From NCBI RefSeq assembly GCF_900096905.1, contig NZ_FMYI01000005.1, positions 124,001-188,000 on the forward strand: a stretch of DNA of 64,000 nt, in the 5' to 3' direction. Origin of the DNA: Pelagirhabdus alkalitolerans (GTDB lineage: Bacteria > Bacillota > Bacilli > Bacillales > Amphibacillaceae). The notes under the pieces were generated by a model. The model had not been told where the DNA came from and made no database searches. It saw only the letters and a list, made by a program, of their open reading frames with translations. Below are positions 32,665-41,992 of this stretch, in pieces. The first letter of the stretch is position 1. Each line of letters opens with the position of its first letter. The translations under genes and the position numbers were made by a program.

Positions 32665-33573
32665 TTAACCAAATACAATTAGTGCAATTGCTCCGATGAC
32701 ATTTACCGTATTCGTCAAGATTGACAGTGCGACGAATAACAATAAACTATTTGTTCCTGGTGTTGTTTCATAACGTAACATTAAGTAGGTAAGTACAATC
32801 AATAAACTGATCATCAAGATCGCGAATATGACACTCGAGACCATTGCGGTCGCTGTACTTAAATAAAACATAACGAGCACAAAAGAAATGAGGTATAGTC
32901 CAACAACAAGACGCTTCGACCACTTGTTCCCTAAGTTAACAACCGTTGTCATTTTGTTACTTTTACGATCAGATGGCTCATCCGGTAAAGAAGTCGATAA
33001 TGCCATCGCAAGTTGAGATGGTAATAAGATTAAAGCTGTGACCCATGAAAACTGCGCCAAGTCACCACCTTGAGCGGTAAAGCCAACTAAAGGTAAGATC
33101 AGTCCAACCCCTAGCATTTGCAACGTCTCACCGTATCCTCTGTACGACAGACGAATTGGGTAAAAACTATAAGCCTGAAAGATTAATAAACCAATAACAA
33201 CGAATAAGAGAATGAAACCATTTGACTGAACGATTGAAAAATAAAGGCCTACAACCATTGATAAAGTAGCCATCACCATAGCACCGATAAATAACTCAGT
33301 TTTATTCAACTCTTTTTCAACTAACACACGCGAACCACCTGTAAACGGTGTATATGTATCATTTAATTGATCTGTTTCGAAATCTGCATAATCATTCGCA
33401 TACACAATCGTCGTCGCCATAAACAAACCATAAAGCATTAAAATAATAAATGCTGATCCATAAAATGCATCGTATTGATCGACAAACATAGCTTGCCCTA
33501 ACCATAAGCTTGGGTAAATAAATGTTAAAGACGGCAATCGTGATGCCTTGATCCAAGTTTTTAAAGTATCCAT
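32665..33573 (-). CDS. UbiA/MenA-type prenyltransferase
   Basis: A 302-residue integral membrane protein with about eight to nine helices. It carries the two aspartate-rich motifs of the UbiA superfamily, NDYADFETD near residue 64 and DEPSDRKSNK near residue 198, which hold Mg2+-prenyl diphosphate. The arrangement resembles MenA (1,4-dihydroxy-2-naphthoate prenyltransferase) more than heme O synthase. No other menaquinone or prenyl gene is present nearby, so the aromatic substrate is not certain. It is monocistronic with its own terminator. Confidence 0.82.
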   Translation of the reverse strand: MDTLKTWIKASRLPSLTFIYPSLWLGQAMFVDQYDAFYGSAFIILMLYGLFMATTIVYANDYADFETDQLNDTYTPFTGGSRVLVEKELNKTELFIGAMVMATLSMVVGLYFSIVQSNGFILLFVVIGLLIFQAYSFYPIRLSYRGYGETLQMLGVGLILPLVGFTAQGGDLAQFSWVTALILLPSQLAMALSTSLPDEPSDRKSNKMTTVVNLGNKWSKRLVVGLYLISFVLVMFYLSTATAMVSSVIFAILMISLLIVLTYLMLRYETTPGTNSLLLFVALSILTNTVNVIGAIALIVFG

Positions 33574-33684
33574 CCCTTTTCCCCCTGATTGATGTTTATG
33601 CTAAATCACAGTATATAACTAGGTTTTAACTTTACCACATCTTGAATTCTAATGCATAACTTTTGCATCGAAATTTTCCAAAAA

Positions 33685-33723
33685 TAAAAAGGTAACGATT
33701 ACATATCACCGTTACCTTTTTAC
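33685..33723 (-). terminator. Terminator after the ROK kinase gene
   Basis: AAAAAGGTAACG (33687-33698) pairs with CGTTACCTTTTT (33710-33721) around an 11-base loop, just downstream of the ROK kinase stop on the minus strand. Confidence 0.8.
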
Positions 33724-33725
33724 AA

Positions 33726-34616
33726 TCATACGTTTTCAATTCGTTTACGATAACCTTGAACAGCACCGAGTAAATTCGCGTTTTGTTTAAAGTGACAAAT
33801 ATCTATTTTTGGTTTAACCTTTGCCACTTCAACTTTCTCTAAAATTTGATCAATTCGTTTATTAATCTGATCGATCAAATCGTCTCGCGCACTAATACCG
33901 CCACCTACCAAAATAACTTCCGGGTCATATACATATTGTAAATTATAAATGCCAAGTGCAAGCAGTTTATAAAATCTCTCAATTGCTTTAATCGACACTT
34001 CATCACCGTCTTGTGCCCATTGAAAAACTTCTTCACCTGAAACGTGATCTGGATCTAAATTCTTCTGTTTTGCAACATGTTTTACAAGTGCATATGTAGA
34101 AGCCGTTTCACTCCATACACCCTCAATTTGACCAATATCATTATTAAGTAGCATATAACCAAATTCGCCACCATGTAAGTGAGCACCTTTATGAATAAGG
34201 CCATCTTTAATGATCGCTCCCCCGATACCCGTACCGATTACCATTACTAAGACATCACTTTTACCTTTGGCTGATCCTTTCCACACTTCAGCATACCCTG
34301 CACAATTGGCATCATTCTCAATAAATACAGGAACACCTGTCCGTTCTGAAATAAGCTCTTTCATGTTAGGTCCGTGAATATAAGGAAGGGCGCTATAACC
34401 ATAAATCACGCCTTCATCCGCAACCGCACCAGGTGCACTCATTGCAATTCCTTCATAATTACTAAATTGTTGTGAGATCGATTTAATCAACGATAGTAAT
34501 GCTTCTAAATCACGTGGTGTTTTTTCTTTACTACTTTCAAGAATAGCCGCTTCTTCTGTCACTAAACCATATTTCACATATGTTCCACCTATATCAATGG
34601 CCAAATATCTCTTCAT
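33726..34616 (-). CDS. ROK-family sugar kinase
   Basis: A 296-residue kinase with the N-terminal phosphate-binding AIDIGGTYVKYGLV, the ENDANCAGYAEVW active-site segment (catalytic Asp) and VIGTGIGGAII. The zinc-binding CxCGxxGCxE motif common in glucokinases and ROK repressors is missing: after GGEFGYMLL comes NNDIGQIEGVWSE. This resembles the BglK/beta-glucoside kinase subgroup, so a phosphorylated disaccharide or hexose role is possible, but the substrate cannot be fixed. I chose the ATG at 34616 with GGAGGG five bases ahead. The gene stands alone, flanked by terminators. Confidence 0.88.
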   Translation of the reverse strand: MKRYLAIDIGGTYVKYGLVTEEAAILESSKEKTPRDLEALLSLIKSISQQFSNYEGIAMSAPGAVADEGVIYGYSALPYIHGPNMKELISERTGVPVFIENDANCAGYAEVWKGSAKGKSDVLVMVIGTGIGGAIIKDGLIHKGAHLHGGEFGYMLLNNDIGQIEGVWSETASTYALVKHVAKQKNLDPDHVSGEEVFQWAQDGDEVSIKAIERFYKLLALGIYNLQYVYDPEVILVGGGISARDDLIDQINKRIDQILEKVEVAKVKPKIDICHFKQNANLLGAVQGYRKRIENV

Positions 34617-34713
34617 ATTGTCCCTCCTAAAGTACGATCTTTTTGAAACCGCCAACATACTATAAGAATACTGTATTTGGATCACTTTGTTAAGTTAAAA
34701 GGTATGAATTTAA

Positions 34714-34750
34714 AAAGCTGAGATTCCTTCAAAATAGGAACCTCAGCTTT
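34714..34750 (-). terminator. Terminator after the ABC permease gene
   Basis: AAAGCTGAG and CTCAGCTTT form the outer stem, with a TTCCT/AGGAA inner stem, downstream of the permease gene on the minus strand. Confidence 0.8.
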
Positions 34751-34770
34751 GTGCTTAAACCAAAAGGCTA

Positions 34771-35733
34771 TTATTCTGCAAAATCTTTTCGTTGAAAATA
34801 CGTAAAACATGCGCCCAGAAAGACAAGCGCATATACACTTAGAACCATAATAGAGAAGGCTAAGCCCACTCCCGGTAAAATTTCATCTCTAATCGCATAT
34901 TCAGGTAGCGAGAGATGTGGCAAGAAAATATACTGATACCAGCTCGTATCCGCAAGTAACACATTAAATGATTGTGCAATATTTGTACCGAATAAAATAA
35001 ATATCCCAATCCCAACAGCAAGTGTCTGACTTCTAAACAATATAGACACAGAAAAGGAGATAATAATAAACATCAGAACATTCAGAACGTATAAACCGAC
35101 GCGTGCTGGTAACACTTCGCCCACAGTAGAAAGATATGGTGTCGTTTCAAAGTTATTCACCATGATCTCGGTGCTTAAACTGCCTGTTCCAAGTAGTATC
35201 GTACCTATCAGTAAATTACTAACTAATAACACCACAATTAATGATAGGGAAAAACCAACAGTCGTTATCAATTTTGCCGTAATGAATTTCCACCTTGGAT
35301 AAGGTCTAATTAACAAATGCTTCATCGTACCATCATCAATTTCAGAAGAAACAATCGAACTTGCGACAATAACAGAAAACAAAGTAATGAACGAAGCTAG
35401 AAATGGAAATGTTTCTTCAAGGAAGATCATATTGTTCGTTTTATTAGGATTAATACCTGAAGCCAACATTTCTTCATTTTGCTGAATCGTCATTTGTGCA
35501 TTTTCAACTTGCCACTCATCTGCATCCTCATCGGCCATAATCTCTTCTTGTACAGCTATTTCTTCCTCTAAATCTTGTTCCCAATTCTCATCATTAGCTG
35601 CGTCCATATCGAATATAACGGATTTAAAGAAAAACGCGATACCAATTGTTATTAGCAAAATAAATAATGCAAAAATCCAAGTTCGCTTTTTACTCCATAG
35701 TTTTATCCATTCATTTTGAATAAGTGTAATCAT
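34771..35733 (-). CDS. ABC-2 type permease
   Basis: A 320-residue membrane subunit. One N-terminal helix is followed by an acidic coiled region (about 40-90, many Glu and Asp), then five further helices in the C-terminal two thirds. The segment IDDGTMKHLLIRPYPRWKFITAKLI is the cytoplasmic coupling region of BcrB/NatB-like exporters. Its start overlaps the ATPase stop by four bases. It pairs with the ATPase upstream as one exporter. The large acidic extracellular loop may be a surface adaptation. Substrate unknown; lantibiotic or bacitracin-type exporters look similar. Confidence 0.88.
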   Translation of the reverse strand: MITLIQNEWIKLWSKKRTWIFALFILLITIGIAFFFKSVIFDMDAANDENWEQDLEEEIAVQEEIMADEDADEWQVENAQMTIQQNEEMLASGINPNKTNNMIFLEETFPFLASFITLFSVIVASSIVSSEIDDGTMKHLLIRPYPRWKFITAKLITTVGFSLSLIVVLLVSNLLIGTILLGTGSLSTEIMVNNFETTPYLSTVGEVLPARVGLYVLNVLMFIIISFSVSILFRSQTLAVGIGIFILFGTNIAQSFNVLLADTSWYQYIFLPHLSLPEYAIRDEILPGVGLAFSIMVLSVYALVFLGACFTYFQRKDFAE

Positions 35734-36692
35734 GACTGCACCTCCTTAATGTCTGTCATGTTACGCGTATTTGTAAGCGATAAGAATTTCTCTTCTAATG
35801 TTGTTTTCTTTCGTTCAATCGCATAAATATCAATACCCGCTTCTACAAACTTCTTGTTTACATCAGGAATGGTTGCTTCATGCAGCTTTAATACTAACGT
35901 TTGTTCTTTCTCGATATGTAGAAGTTCTATTTCTGAGTCAGCTTCAATTAATGCCTTTGCCTCTTGTATTTGATCAACACGACATTGAAAAGCAACTATA
36001 CAAACTTTTTGCTCATCTGATTGATCTAACTCTCCAATGACAGTCTCATCAATAAGACGCCCCTTTTCCATAATCACAACTCGATCACACATCAATTGCA
36101 TTTCTGATAACAAATGCGAGGAAACCAATGTTGAAATCCCCTGATCTGCAAGCTCACGAAGATAATCGCGTAATTCACGAATCCCCTTTGGATCCAGTCC
36201 GTTAGTTGGCTCATCTAATATTAAAATCGATGGCTGATGAAGTAAAGCCTGTGCCACTCCGAGTCGCTGCTTCATACCAAGGCTATATTTTTTCACTTTA
36301 TCATGGATCGCATCTTCAAGTTGAACGAGTTTTATAATGTCTTGCATTCTTTCGTCACTAACCGGGTCAATAGCCATACGTGCATGTTGCTGAAGATTTT
36401 TCCAACCACTCATATAATCATAAAATGCAGGATTTTCAACAATAGCGCCTATTTGTCGCTTACAGGTTTGACTATCTTCATCCATATCGGTTCCATTAAT
36501 ACTTACAGAACCTGATGAACGCTTGATTAACCCGACGATCATTCGAATCGTTGTGGTTTTTCCAGCACCATTTGGTCCAAGTAGACCTAATATTTCACCT
36601 TTATGCATCTTAAATGATACATCTTCCACAATGTTCTTCCCTTTATGTACTGTTTTTCTCAACGATTGTATGTCTAACACCGCTTCACTCAT
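35730..36692 (-). CDS. ABC transporter ATP-binding protein (BcrA-like)
   Basis: A 320-residue ATPase with Walker A GPNGAGKTTT, signature YSLGMKQRLGVAQAL, Walker B ILILDEPTNGLDP and switch His in VSSHLLSEM. A C-terminal DUF4162-type extension (about residues 220-310) is typical of BcrA-type drug exporters. AGGGGAGG precedes the start. Two-gene operon with the permease downstream. No dedicated regulator gene is adjacent. Confidence 0.93.
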   Translation of the reverse strand: MSEAVLDIQSLRKTVHKGKNIVEDVSFKMHKGEILGLLGPNGAGKTTTIRMIVGLIKRSSGSVSINGTDMDEDSQTCKRQIGAIVENPAFYDYMSGWKNLQQHARMAIDPVSDERMQDIIKLVQLEDAIHDKVKKYSLGMKQRLGVAQALLHQPSILILDEPTNGLDPKGIRELRDYLRELADQGISTLVSSHLLSEMQLMCDRVVIMEKGRLIDETVIGELDQSDEQKVCIVAFQCRVDQIQEAKALIEADSEIELLHIEKEQTLVLKLHEATIPDVNKKFVEAGIDIYAIERKKTTLEEKFLSLTNTRNMTDIKEVQS

Positions 36693-36882
36693 TCTTAATC
36701 CTCCCCTTACCTCTTCACTAAATTAGACTGACATGCAACCTGTATAAATTACCATTTTCTAGATAAATTTTCAAGGGTGTATAAGACCATCTTATATCAT
36801 TGGCTTAATTTTCCTAATATTATTGCGTTTATTTAAGGTCTTTCATCATGATTTGATTAATATATCAAGTAAATACAAAAGA

Positions 36883-36909
36883 AGAAGGTGTTAACATTCA
36901 TCACCTTCT
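36883..36909 (-). terminator. Terminator after the GrpB-like gene
   Basis: AGAAGGTG and CACCTTCT pair around an 11-base loop immediately after the stop codon of the minus-strand GrpB-like gene. Confidence 0.65.
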
Positions 36910-36915
36910 CCGCAA

Positions 36916-37440
36916 CTAATCATTCTCTTCATAGAACCATCGACACGCTTTTTCTTCAATTACACTTACCAAGTCGTTCTTTCCAGCTATGTACGATTCA
37001 ATATCATAAGGAAACTGTTTGGCAAGTTTTTCTTTCAACTCTCCATAAGTCGTTTTTATTTCCGGATGAGCAGACAAATAATCACGAAAAGCAATATGAC
37101 GATAAATCTCAGGACTTCCAAACTGATAGACATGCACGTGATGTGACCTTTGTTCACCACCTTTTTGAAAATACCTCCGACCGGCAAGACCATTCTCACC
37201 CAAGGTCTCATAGCCGACCCTTTCCATATCTTCATTAAATAAATCAACCCGTTCAATATTTCTTATAACAGGCATCAAATCGATAATAGGCTTTGCCTTT
37301 AATCCCGGAACAGCTGTACTTCCTATATGGTGCACAGCTACTAACTCATCCTTAAATATATTTTTAAGTACCTTCGCCTCGTCTTCAAATCGTTTAGTCC
37401 ACTCATCGTCATACGAACAGACTTCAACCTTTCTAGCCAA
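36916..37440 (-). CDS. GrpB/UPF0157 family protein
   Basis: A 174-residue protein of the GrpB (UPF0157) family, which has a nucleotidyltransferase-like fold. The core AVHHIGSTAVPGLKAKPIIDLMPVI near residues 35-60 carries the GST and Asp motif. YFQKGGEQRSHHVHVYQFGSPE and FRDYLSAHPEI follow as expected. The start is a TTG with GAGGTG about seven bases ahead; no ATG fits. Biochemical function of the family is not established, and the neighbours give no clue. Confidence 0.85.
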   Translation of the reverse strand: MARKVEVCSYDDEWTKRFEDEAKVLKNIFKDELVAVHHIGSTAVPGLKAKPIIDLMPVIRNIERVDLFNEDMERVGYETLGENGLAGRRYFQKGGEQRSHHVHVYQFGSPEIYRHIAFRDYLSAHPEIKTTYGELKEKLAKQFPYDIESYIAGKNDLVSVIEEKACRWFYEEND

Positions 37441-37504
37441 GTGATCACCTCATGCTTAATTCATTTTTTGATCCGTTTGTATGAGTAAAGTTACTAGATC
37501 ACTG

Positions 37505-37960
37505 TTATGTTAAGCTCTTAATATTAGTGGTCTCTCCAACGTTATACCCTATCCACGCTCCGATAAATGGAAAAGTACCAAGGGTATAATCTATGTTAAA
37601 CGTATGAATACCTCTAACAAAAACCATAATCGTGATCGGTACAACTACGATCAAAAGGATGACAAAAACAATTAATTTCTTTCGGTACCACTTCTTTTCC
37701 CCCACACGACGTCTTTCACATCTTTGAACCGTTCTATTTGTTTTAGTACCGATTGGATTTTGTGTCTTTAAAGTATAAAACGAAACAATTAAAATAGTCC
37801 ACATGACCACTAGAAACACCATAGTGAGAAGCGCACCCTGATCGACATAAACAAGAAACCCCATCAAAACAACAAAACCTAACATCATCAAATTATATTC
37901 AAATAGATTTTTCTTCTTCAGACGCTTAAATTCCTCTGTGTTACATTTTTCTTCATCCAT
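37505..37960 (-). CDS. Hypothetical membrane protein
   Basis: A 151-residue protein with three hydrophobic stretches: two adjacent ones at about residues 20-60 and a third at about 92-112, followed by a weaker hydrophobic end. The cytoplasmic middle is rich in Arg and Lys (NRTVQRCERRRVGEKKWYRKK). No family recognised. The ATG at 37960 is preceded by AAGGA. It is isolated, between the GrpB-like gene and an apparently empty 220-bp stretch before the MerR gene. Confidence 0.65.
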   Translation of the reverse strand: MDEEKCNTEEFKRLKKKNLFEYNLMMLGFVVLMGFLVYVDQGALLTMVFLVVMWTILIVSFYTLKTQNPIGTKTNRTVQRCERRRVGEKKWYRKKLIVFVILLIVVVPITIMVFVRGIHTFNIDYTLGTFPFIGAWIGYNVGETTNIKSLT

Positions 37961-38184
37961 CACACTTCATCCTTTCCATTAGTTTCTTTAAGCCTTTTAT
38001 AATTAGTTAAAATTTCATGTGAATCCATCATAACATAAATTTCCTTTTCAGCATTCCATCGTTTTCTTAAGTCACTATTATGTTAAAACTAGAATTGAGG
38101 AAACGGGCCTGTTAAATAAAGAAGGGAAAAATAAATACTAGATTATACTTTTCTCACTATTACAACTCCAATGATTATGATCAT

Positions 38185-39006
38185 TCACTCCAACACACGA
38201 ATGGATACTTTACAAAGATGCTGATCAACATCTGAAACAGAAAGTTCATCAATAAGATATTCTTCAACAAAGAAGTCATCTATAACGATTAAGTGCTTTT
38301 CTGCATATTCAAGTAATCGTTGATACACCATTGATAGTTTTTCGTAATGACCTTTATGAATACAAGTTAAATAATTACCTTCTTCCAATATGAAATTTGC
38401 TTGCTCCTTACTCTGCACGCGTGTATAGAAAGAGTCATAGGTAGAATAGTTTCCTTTCTCTACATAACATTTGTTCATAATCATGCCATGAACAATGGGT
38501 AGGGGTAATTGATTATTTTTTAGCGTGTCATAATGTTTTGATACCGCGTCAACATAAGCTTTCTCGTCTTCTATACCTCTGTTTGTCTTCGTTATTAACA
38601 ATGGGATAGAAGCTCTTTTTTCAATAGAAACCTTATCGAAATTAGAGGTTCGGATTCCTTGTTCTGTTGTTTTTCTTTTCTCTTGAATAACATACTTCAT
38701 TGTTTGTAAAATCTCTATTTTTTGGTCTATATCCTTTTCACGACTGTTTAATAATTCGGTCAAGTTTTGAGGCGTACGATGTTCAGTAAAATCCTTGATC
38801 GCCTTAAGAGACATATTCAATTCTTTTAACGTAAGAATAACGGAAAATGCCTCTGATTGAAAAATAGAATAATAGCGATATCCATTGTTTTTGCGAATTT
38901 CCGGTTGAAAAATACCGATTTTATCATAATGAAGAAGTGTATCTTTCTTTATCCCCATTAATTTCGCAAATCCCCCTGTAGATAATAATTGTGACGGTTG
39001 GTTCAT
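38185..39006 (-). CDS. MerR-family regulator with GyrI-like effector domain
   Basis: A 273-residue regulator. The N-terminal MerR winged helix (about 8-80) includes GGFAKLMGIKKDTLLHYDKIGIF and YRYYSIFQ. A coiled-coil linker (about 85-125) follows, then a C-terminal GyrI/BmrR-like ligand-binding domain (about 130-270). This resembles multidrug-sensing activators such as BmrR. It is divergent from a MATE efflux gene whose promoter has the long 19-bp spacer used by MerR activators. The likely role is drug-responsive activation of that pump. Confidence 0.9.
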   Translation of the reverse strand: MNQPSQLLSTGGFAKLMGIKKDTLLHYDKIGIFQPEIRKNNGYRYYSIFQSEAFSVILTLKELNMSLKAIKDFTEHRTPQNLTELLNSREKDIDQKIEILQTMKYVIQEKRKTTEQGIRTSNFDKVSIEKRASIPLLITKTNRGIEDEKAYVDAVSKHYDTLKNNQLPLPIVHGMIMNKCYVEKGNYSTYDSFYTRVQSKEQANFILEEGNYLTCIHKGHYEKLSMVYQRLLEYAEKHLIVIDDFFVEEYLIDELSVSDVDQHLCKVSIRVLE

Positions 39007-39022
39007 TTTTTTATTCTCCTTA

Positions 39023-39053
39023 TTGACTCTAGAGTAACTCCATACTTTATGGT
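39023..39053 (+). promoter_or_regulatory. MerR-type promoter of the MATE gene
   Basis: A -35 TTGACT (39023-39028) and a -10 TATGGT (39048-39053) are separated by 19 bp, the overlong spacing that MerR-family activators correct by DNA distortion. The spacer contains the imperfect palindrome CTCTAGAGT-A-ACTCCATAC. Confidence 0.65.
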
Positions 39054-39100
39054 AGCAAATAGACTAGCAAATAACAAAACGACATACAAGGAGAAGGAAA

Positions 39101-40453
39101 ATGAAAAATGAAGAAAAATCAACTTTAGATATCGTTTATAACAGAAGAGAATTAATTTTGTTTGCGTTACCTACTATACTTATGATGTTATTTAACGCTT
39201 TATATATGGCTGTCGATGGTATCTTCATTGCGCGATTTGTCGATCAAACGGCCTTATCTGCTTTAAACATGGTTTTTCCTGTTTTTGGAGTTGTAACAGC
39301 CATTGGATTGATGCTGGCAAGTGGAGGGAATGCTATCGTTTCACGCACTCTCGGAGAAGGGGATAAAGAAAGAGCTCGAAAGTATTTCACCTTAATATTT
39401 TTAGTTTCATTATCTCTAGGAGCCCTATTCAGTTTGATGATCCACATATTTTTTGATCAAACGATGGCTTTTTTAGGAGCGACTGACAATGCAGAATTAT
39501 ATAATTACACATCTGCTTATGCACGTATTACGATGTCGTTTTTGCCTGTAATGGTTACTCAATTTGTATTATTAACTTTTTTTGTGACCGCAGGAAATCC
39601 TAAAATAGGGTTAATGACTTCTATACTAGGCGGGGTCACAAATATAGTTTTAGACTACGTTTTTTTAGTGTTTTTAGATCTCGGATTAACTGGTGCTGCT
39701 TTTGCTTCTGGATTGGGTTATTCAGTTCCTGTCATTGTAGGGATTATTTATTTCTTCTCTAAACATAAAAAAGAGTTGTATTTTACGAAACCTTCATGGG
39801 ATGGAAAAGTCATTATTGAATCGATGGGTAATGGTGCTTCAGAATTTGTTCAATCAACTGCAGGCGCTATTACTACATTGGCGATCAATTATTTGATGTT
39901 GCGTCATGTTGGTGTGGAGGGAATAGCAGCAGTTACGGTTTTCTTTTATATTTTTTATTTATTTGTAGGTGCATTTGAGGGTTATATAATTGGAGTAGCT
40001 CCATTAATTGGTTTTGGATACGGTCGGAAAGATACACAAAGAATTAAAAGTATTTTTCGTAATAGTATTGAACTCGTATCGATCACTTCCATTCTTATGG
40101 CAGGTATTACACTTATTTTTGCTCCCCAGTGGATTGCGCTATTAACCGGCGAGGCTGGTACTGAAGTGTATAATATTGCTGTACAAGGTATGCGTTATGG
40201 GAGTGTGGCCTACTTATTCACAGGAGGAAATATTTTTTCTTCTGGATTATTTACAGCACTTTCAAACGGAAAAATATCCGCTAAAATTTCTTTTATGAGA
40301 ACATTTTTATTTTTACTCATATGTTTACTCATCCTTCCAGAATTATTTGGTGTTACTGGTATATGGTTATCGATCCCAGTCTCAGAATTTTTATCTATTC
40401 TGATGAGTATTTATTTCATTAGAAAAAAACGAACCAACTATCATTACTATTAG
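39101..40453 (+). CDS. MATE-family multidrug efflux pump
   Basis: A 450-residue membrane protein with about twelve helices and the duplicated MatE architecture. The first half includes PTILMMLFNALYMAVDGIFIARF and GLMLASGGNAIVSRTLGEGD; the second half repeats the pattern around GYIIGVAPLIGFGYGRKDTQRI. Such pumps exchange Na+ or H+ for cationic drugs. AAGGAGAAGG precedes the start. A GyrI-domain MerR regulator is divergent and a strong terminator follows, so this is a self-contained drug-responsive pair. Confidence 0.93.
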   Translation: MKNEEKSTLDIVYNRRELILFALPTILMMLFNALYMAVDGIFIARFVDQTALSALNMVFPVFGVVTAIGLMLASGGNAIVSRTLGEGDKERARKYFTLIFLVSLSLGALFSLMIHIFFDQTMAFLGATDNAELYNYTSAYARITMSFLPVMVTQFVLLTFFVTAGNPKIGLMTSILGGVTNIVLDYVFLVFLDLGLTGAAFASGLGYSVPVIVGIIYFFSKHKKELYFTKPSWDGKVIIESMGNGASEFVQSTAGAITTLAINYLMLRHVGVEGIAAVTVFFYIFYLFVGAFEGYIIGVAPLIGFGYGRKDTQRIKSIFRNSIELVSITSILMAGITLIFAPQWIALLTGEAGTEVYNIAVQGMRYGSVAYLFTGGNIFSSGLFTALSNGKISAKISFMRTFLFLLICLLILPELFGVTGIWLSIPVSEFLSILMSIYFIRKKRTNYHYY

Positions 40454-40489
40454 ATCATTAGTATAACCGAATAAAATATTCCAATTGAA

Positions 40490-40528
40490 CTAAACACCTA
40501 AATGAATTTAATTCATTTAGGTGTTTAG
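40490..40528. terminator. Bidirectional terminator after the MATE gene
   Basis: A perfect 19-bp inverted repeat beginning CTAAACACCTAAATG with a single central base, between convergent genes. Confidence 0.9.
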
Positions 40529-40561
40529 CATTAGATATATTAAGTCATTTTTAAAAATAGC

Positions 40562-41602
40562 TTATTCACCAGGTAATAAAACAACCTTACCTAATTTACC
40601 TGCTTTTTTAAAGTATTGTTGAGCTTCTGAAGCCTCTTCTAGCGGAAAGGTTCGATCAATGACTGGTTTAATTTGTTCTTTTGAAATAGCATTTAATAGT
40701 CGTTTGAATTCTTCTCTTGTGCCTAATACAGAACCAAACAGTGTAATGTGCTTTAGATACAACGTTCTAAAATCAAGCTCTGTTTTCTGACCACCAGCAG
40801 ATCCGGACGTGCAAAATTTACCGCCTTTTTTAAGGACTTGAAGAGAAGTTGAAAAGAGAGCATCTCCAACAACATCTAACACCGAATCAATAGGACCTTC
40901 ATTTCTTTCAATTATCTCTTGAGCCAGGTCCTGCGATTTGTAAGATAATACATGTGTCGCACCGAGCTCTTTTAATGGCTCTTCTAACGCCAAGTCTCCG
41001 ACAATAGCAATCACCTTAGCTCCAAATACTTTAGAAGCAATTTGAACATTTAATGAGCCGACTCCACCATTGGCCCCAGTCACCATCACGGTCTCTTCTG
41101 GTTGAATGTTAAGCTGTTCTACCATATGCCATGCTGTAAGGCCACTAACGCTGAAAACGGCACTTTCAATATGGTCTTGAAGCGGCATGTCATAACAAAG
41201 GTGAGCTGGCCATACGACATATTCTGCATAACCACCGTCATACTCTGAACCGATAAACGACATATCCTCAGATATATGCTCGAATCCTTCTTCTCCACTT
41301 GATGTAAACGGGAAAAGAACAACATCTTTTCCAAGCACCGATTCATCTACCGATGAGCCTAATTTCACCACTTCTCCTGTGATATCAGACCCCGGCACTC
41401 GAGGGAATTGTACACCTTCAGGCCGCCATCCTGACTTTCCGCCTGTTCCATAAGCGCCTTCTCTCATCCAAATCTCTGTATTGTTAATCGAACATGCCTT
41501 TACTTTAATTAAAACTTCATTTTCTTTTGGTTCTGGGATTTCTTTTTCAACCGTTTTTAGCTGATCAACATCTCCATAACCCATTACTTGTACTGCTTTC
41601 AT
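40562..41602 (-). CDS. Zinc-type alcohol dehydrogenase / quinone oxidoreductase family protein
   Basis: A 346-residue medium-chain dehydrogenase/reductase. It has the N-terminal GroES-like domain (KEIPEPKENEVLIKVKACSINNTEIW, RVPGSDITGEVVKLG) and the NAD(P)H-binding motif VTGANGGVGSLNVQIA near residues 165-180. The cysteines of the structural zinc lobe are absent, so it is probably a zinc-free quinone-oxidoreductase-like enzyme. The ATG at 41602 has GGAGG eight bases ahead, preferred over the longer frame to 41629. Monocistronic; physiological substrate unknown. Confidence 0.85.
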   Translation of the reverse strand: MKAVQVMGYGDVDQLKTVEKEIPEPKENEVLIKVKACSINNTEIWMREGAYGTGGKSGWRPEGVQFPRVPGSDITGEVVKLGSSVDESVLGKDVVLFPFTSSGEEGFEHISEDMSFIGSEYDGGYAEYVVWPAHLCYDMPLQDHIESAVFSVSGLTAWHMVEQLNIQPEETVMVTGANGGVGSLNVQIASKVFGAKVIAIVGDLALEEPLKELGATHVLSYKSQDLAQEIIERNEGPIDSVLDVVGDALFSTSLQVLKKGGKFCTSGSAGGQKTELDFRTLYLKHITLFGSVLGTREEFKRLLNAISKEQIKPVIDRTFPLEEASEAQQYFKKAGKLGKVVLLPGE

Positions 41603-41760
41603 ACACCATGCCTCCACTCTTAAGATCACTATAAGTATGACATAATGAGACGTTTTTTAATACCTATGCTAAAAGAGACTTTAGTAAACTGTTTAAGCTG
41701 TCGTTCAATAATTACAGATGTTACAATGTAATCAGAACATCACAAAAGGAGATGAACAAA

Positions 41761-41886
41761 ATGAATCCATTATGGCTTGTTTTAATTATCCTATTAGGTG
41801 CTTCAATGCTTTGGGGACTTGTTCTGCGTGCCAAAACCTATCAAGGCATGGTTGATAAACGAAAAGAAGAAGGGGATCAAGAATAA
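41761..41886 (+). CDS. 41-residue single-pass membrane peptide
   Basis: A short open frame with one hydrophobic segment (about residues 4-22, WLVLIILLGASMLWGLVL) and a basic/acidic tail (RAKTYQGMVDKRKEEGDQE). An AAAGGAGATGAACAAA leader gives an ideal ribosome site, and a good terminator follows, which argues that it is translated. No family recognised. It lies between two convergently arranged larger genes on the opposite strand. Confidence 0.7.
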   Translation: MNPLWLVLIILLGASMLWGLVLRAKTYQGMVDKRKEEGDQE

Positions 41887-41925
41887 AAAAGTATCTATGG
41901 AAATTAGAATCCAATAGATACTTTT
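41887..41925 (+). terminator. Terminator after the 41-residue gene
   Basis: AAAAGTATCTAT pairs with ATAGATACTTTT around a 15-base loop, starting at the base after the stop codon. Confidence 0.75.
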
Positions 41926-41992
41926 GTTATTTGAAATCATATCACTTAGCTAGATTATCATTTTATTCAGTATATTAATCCGCTTCACAACC

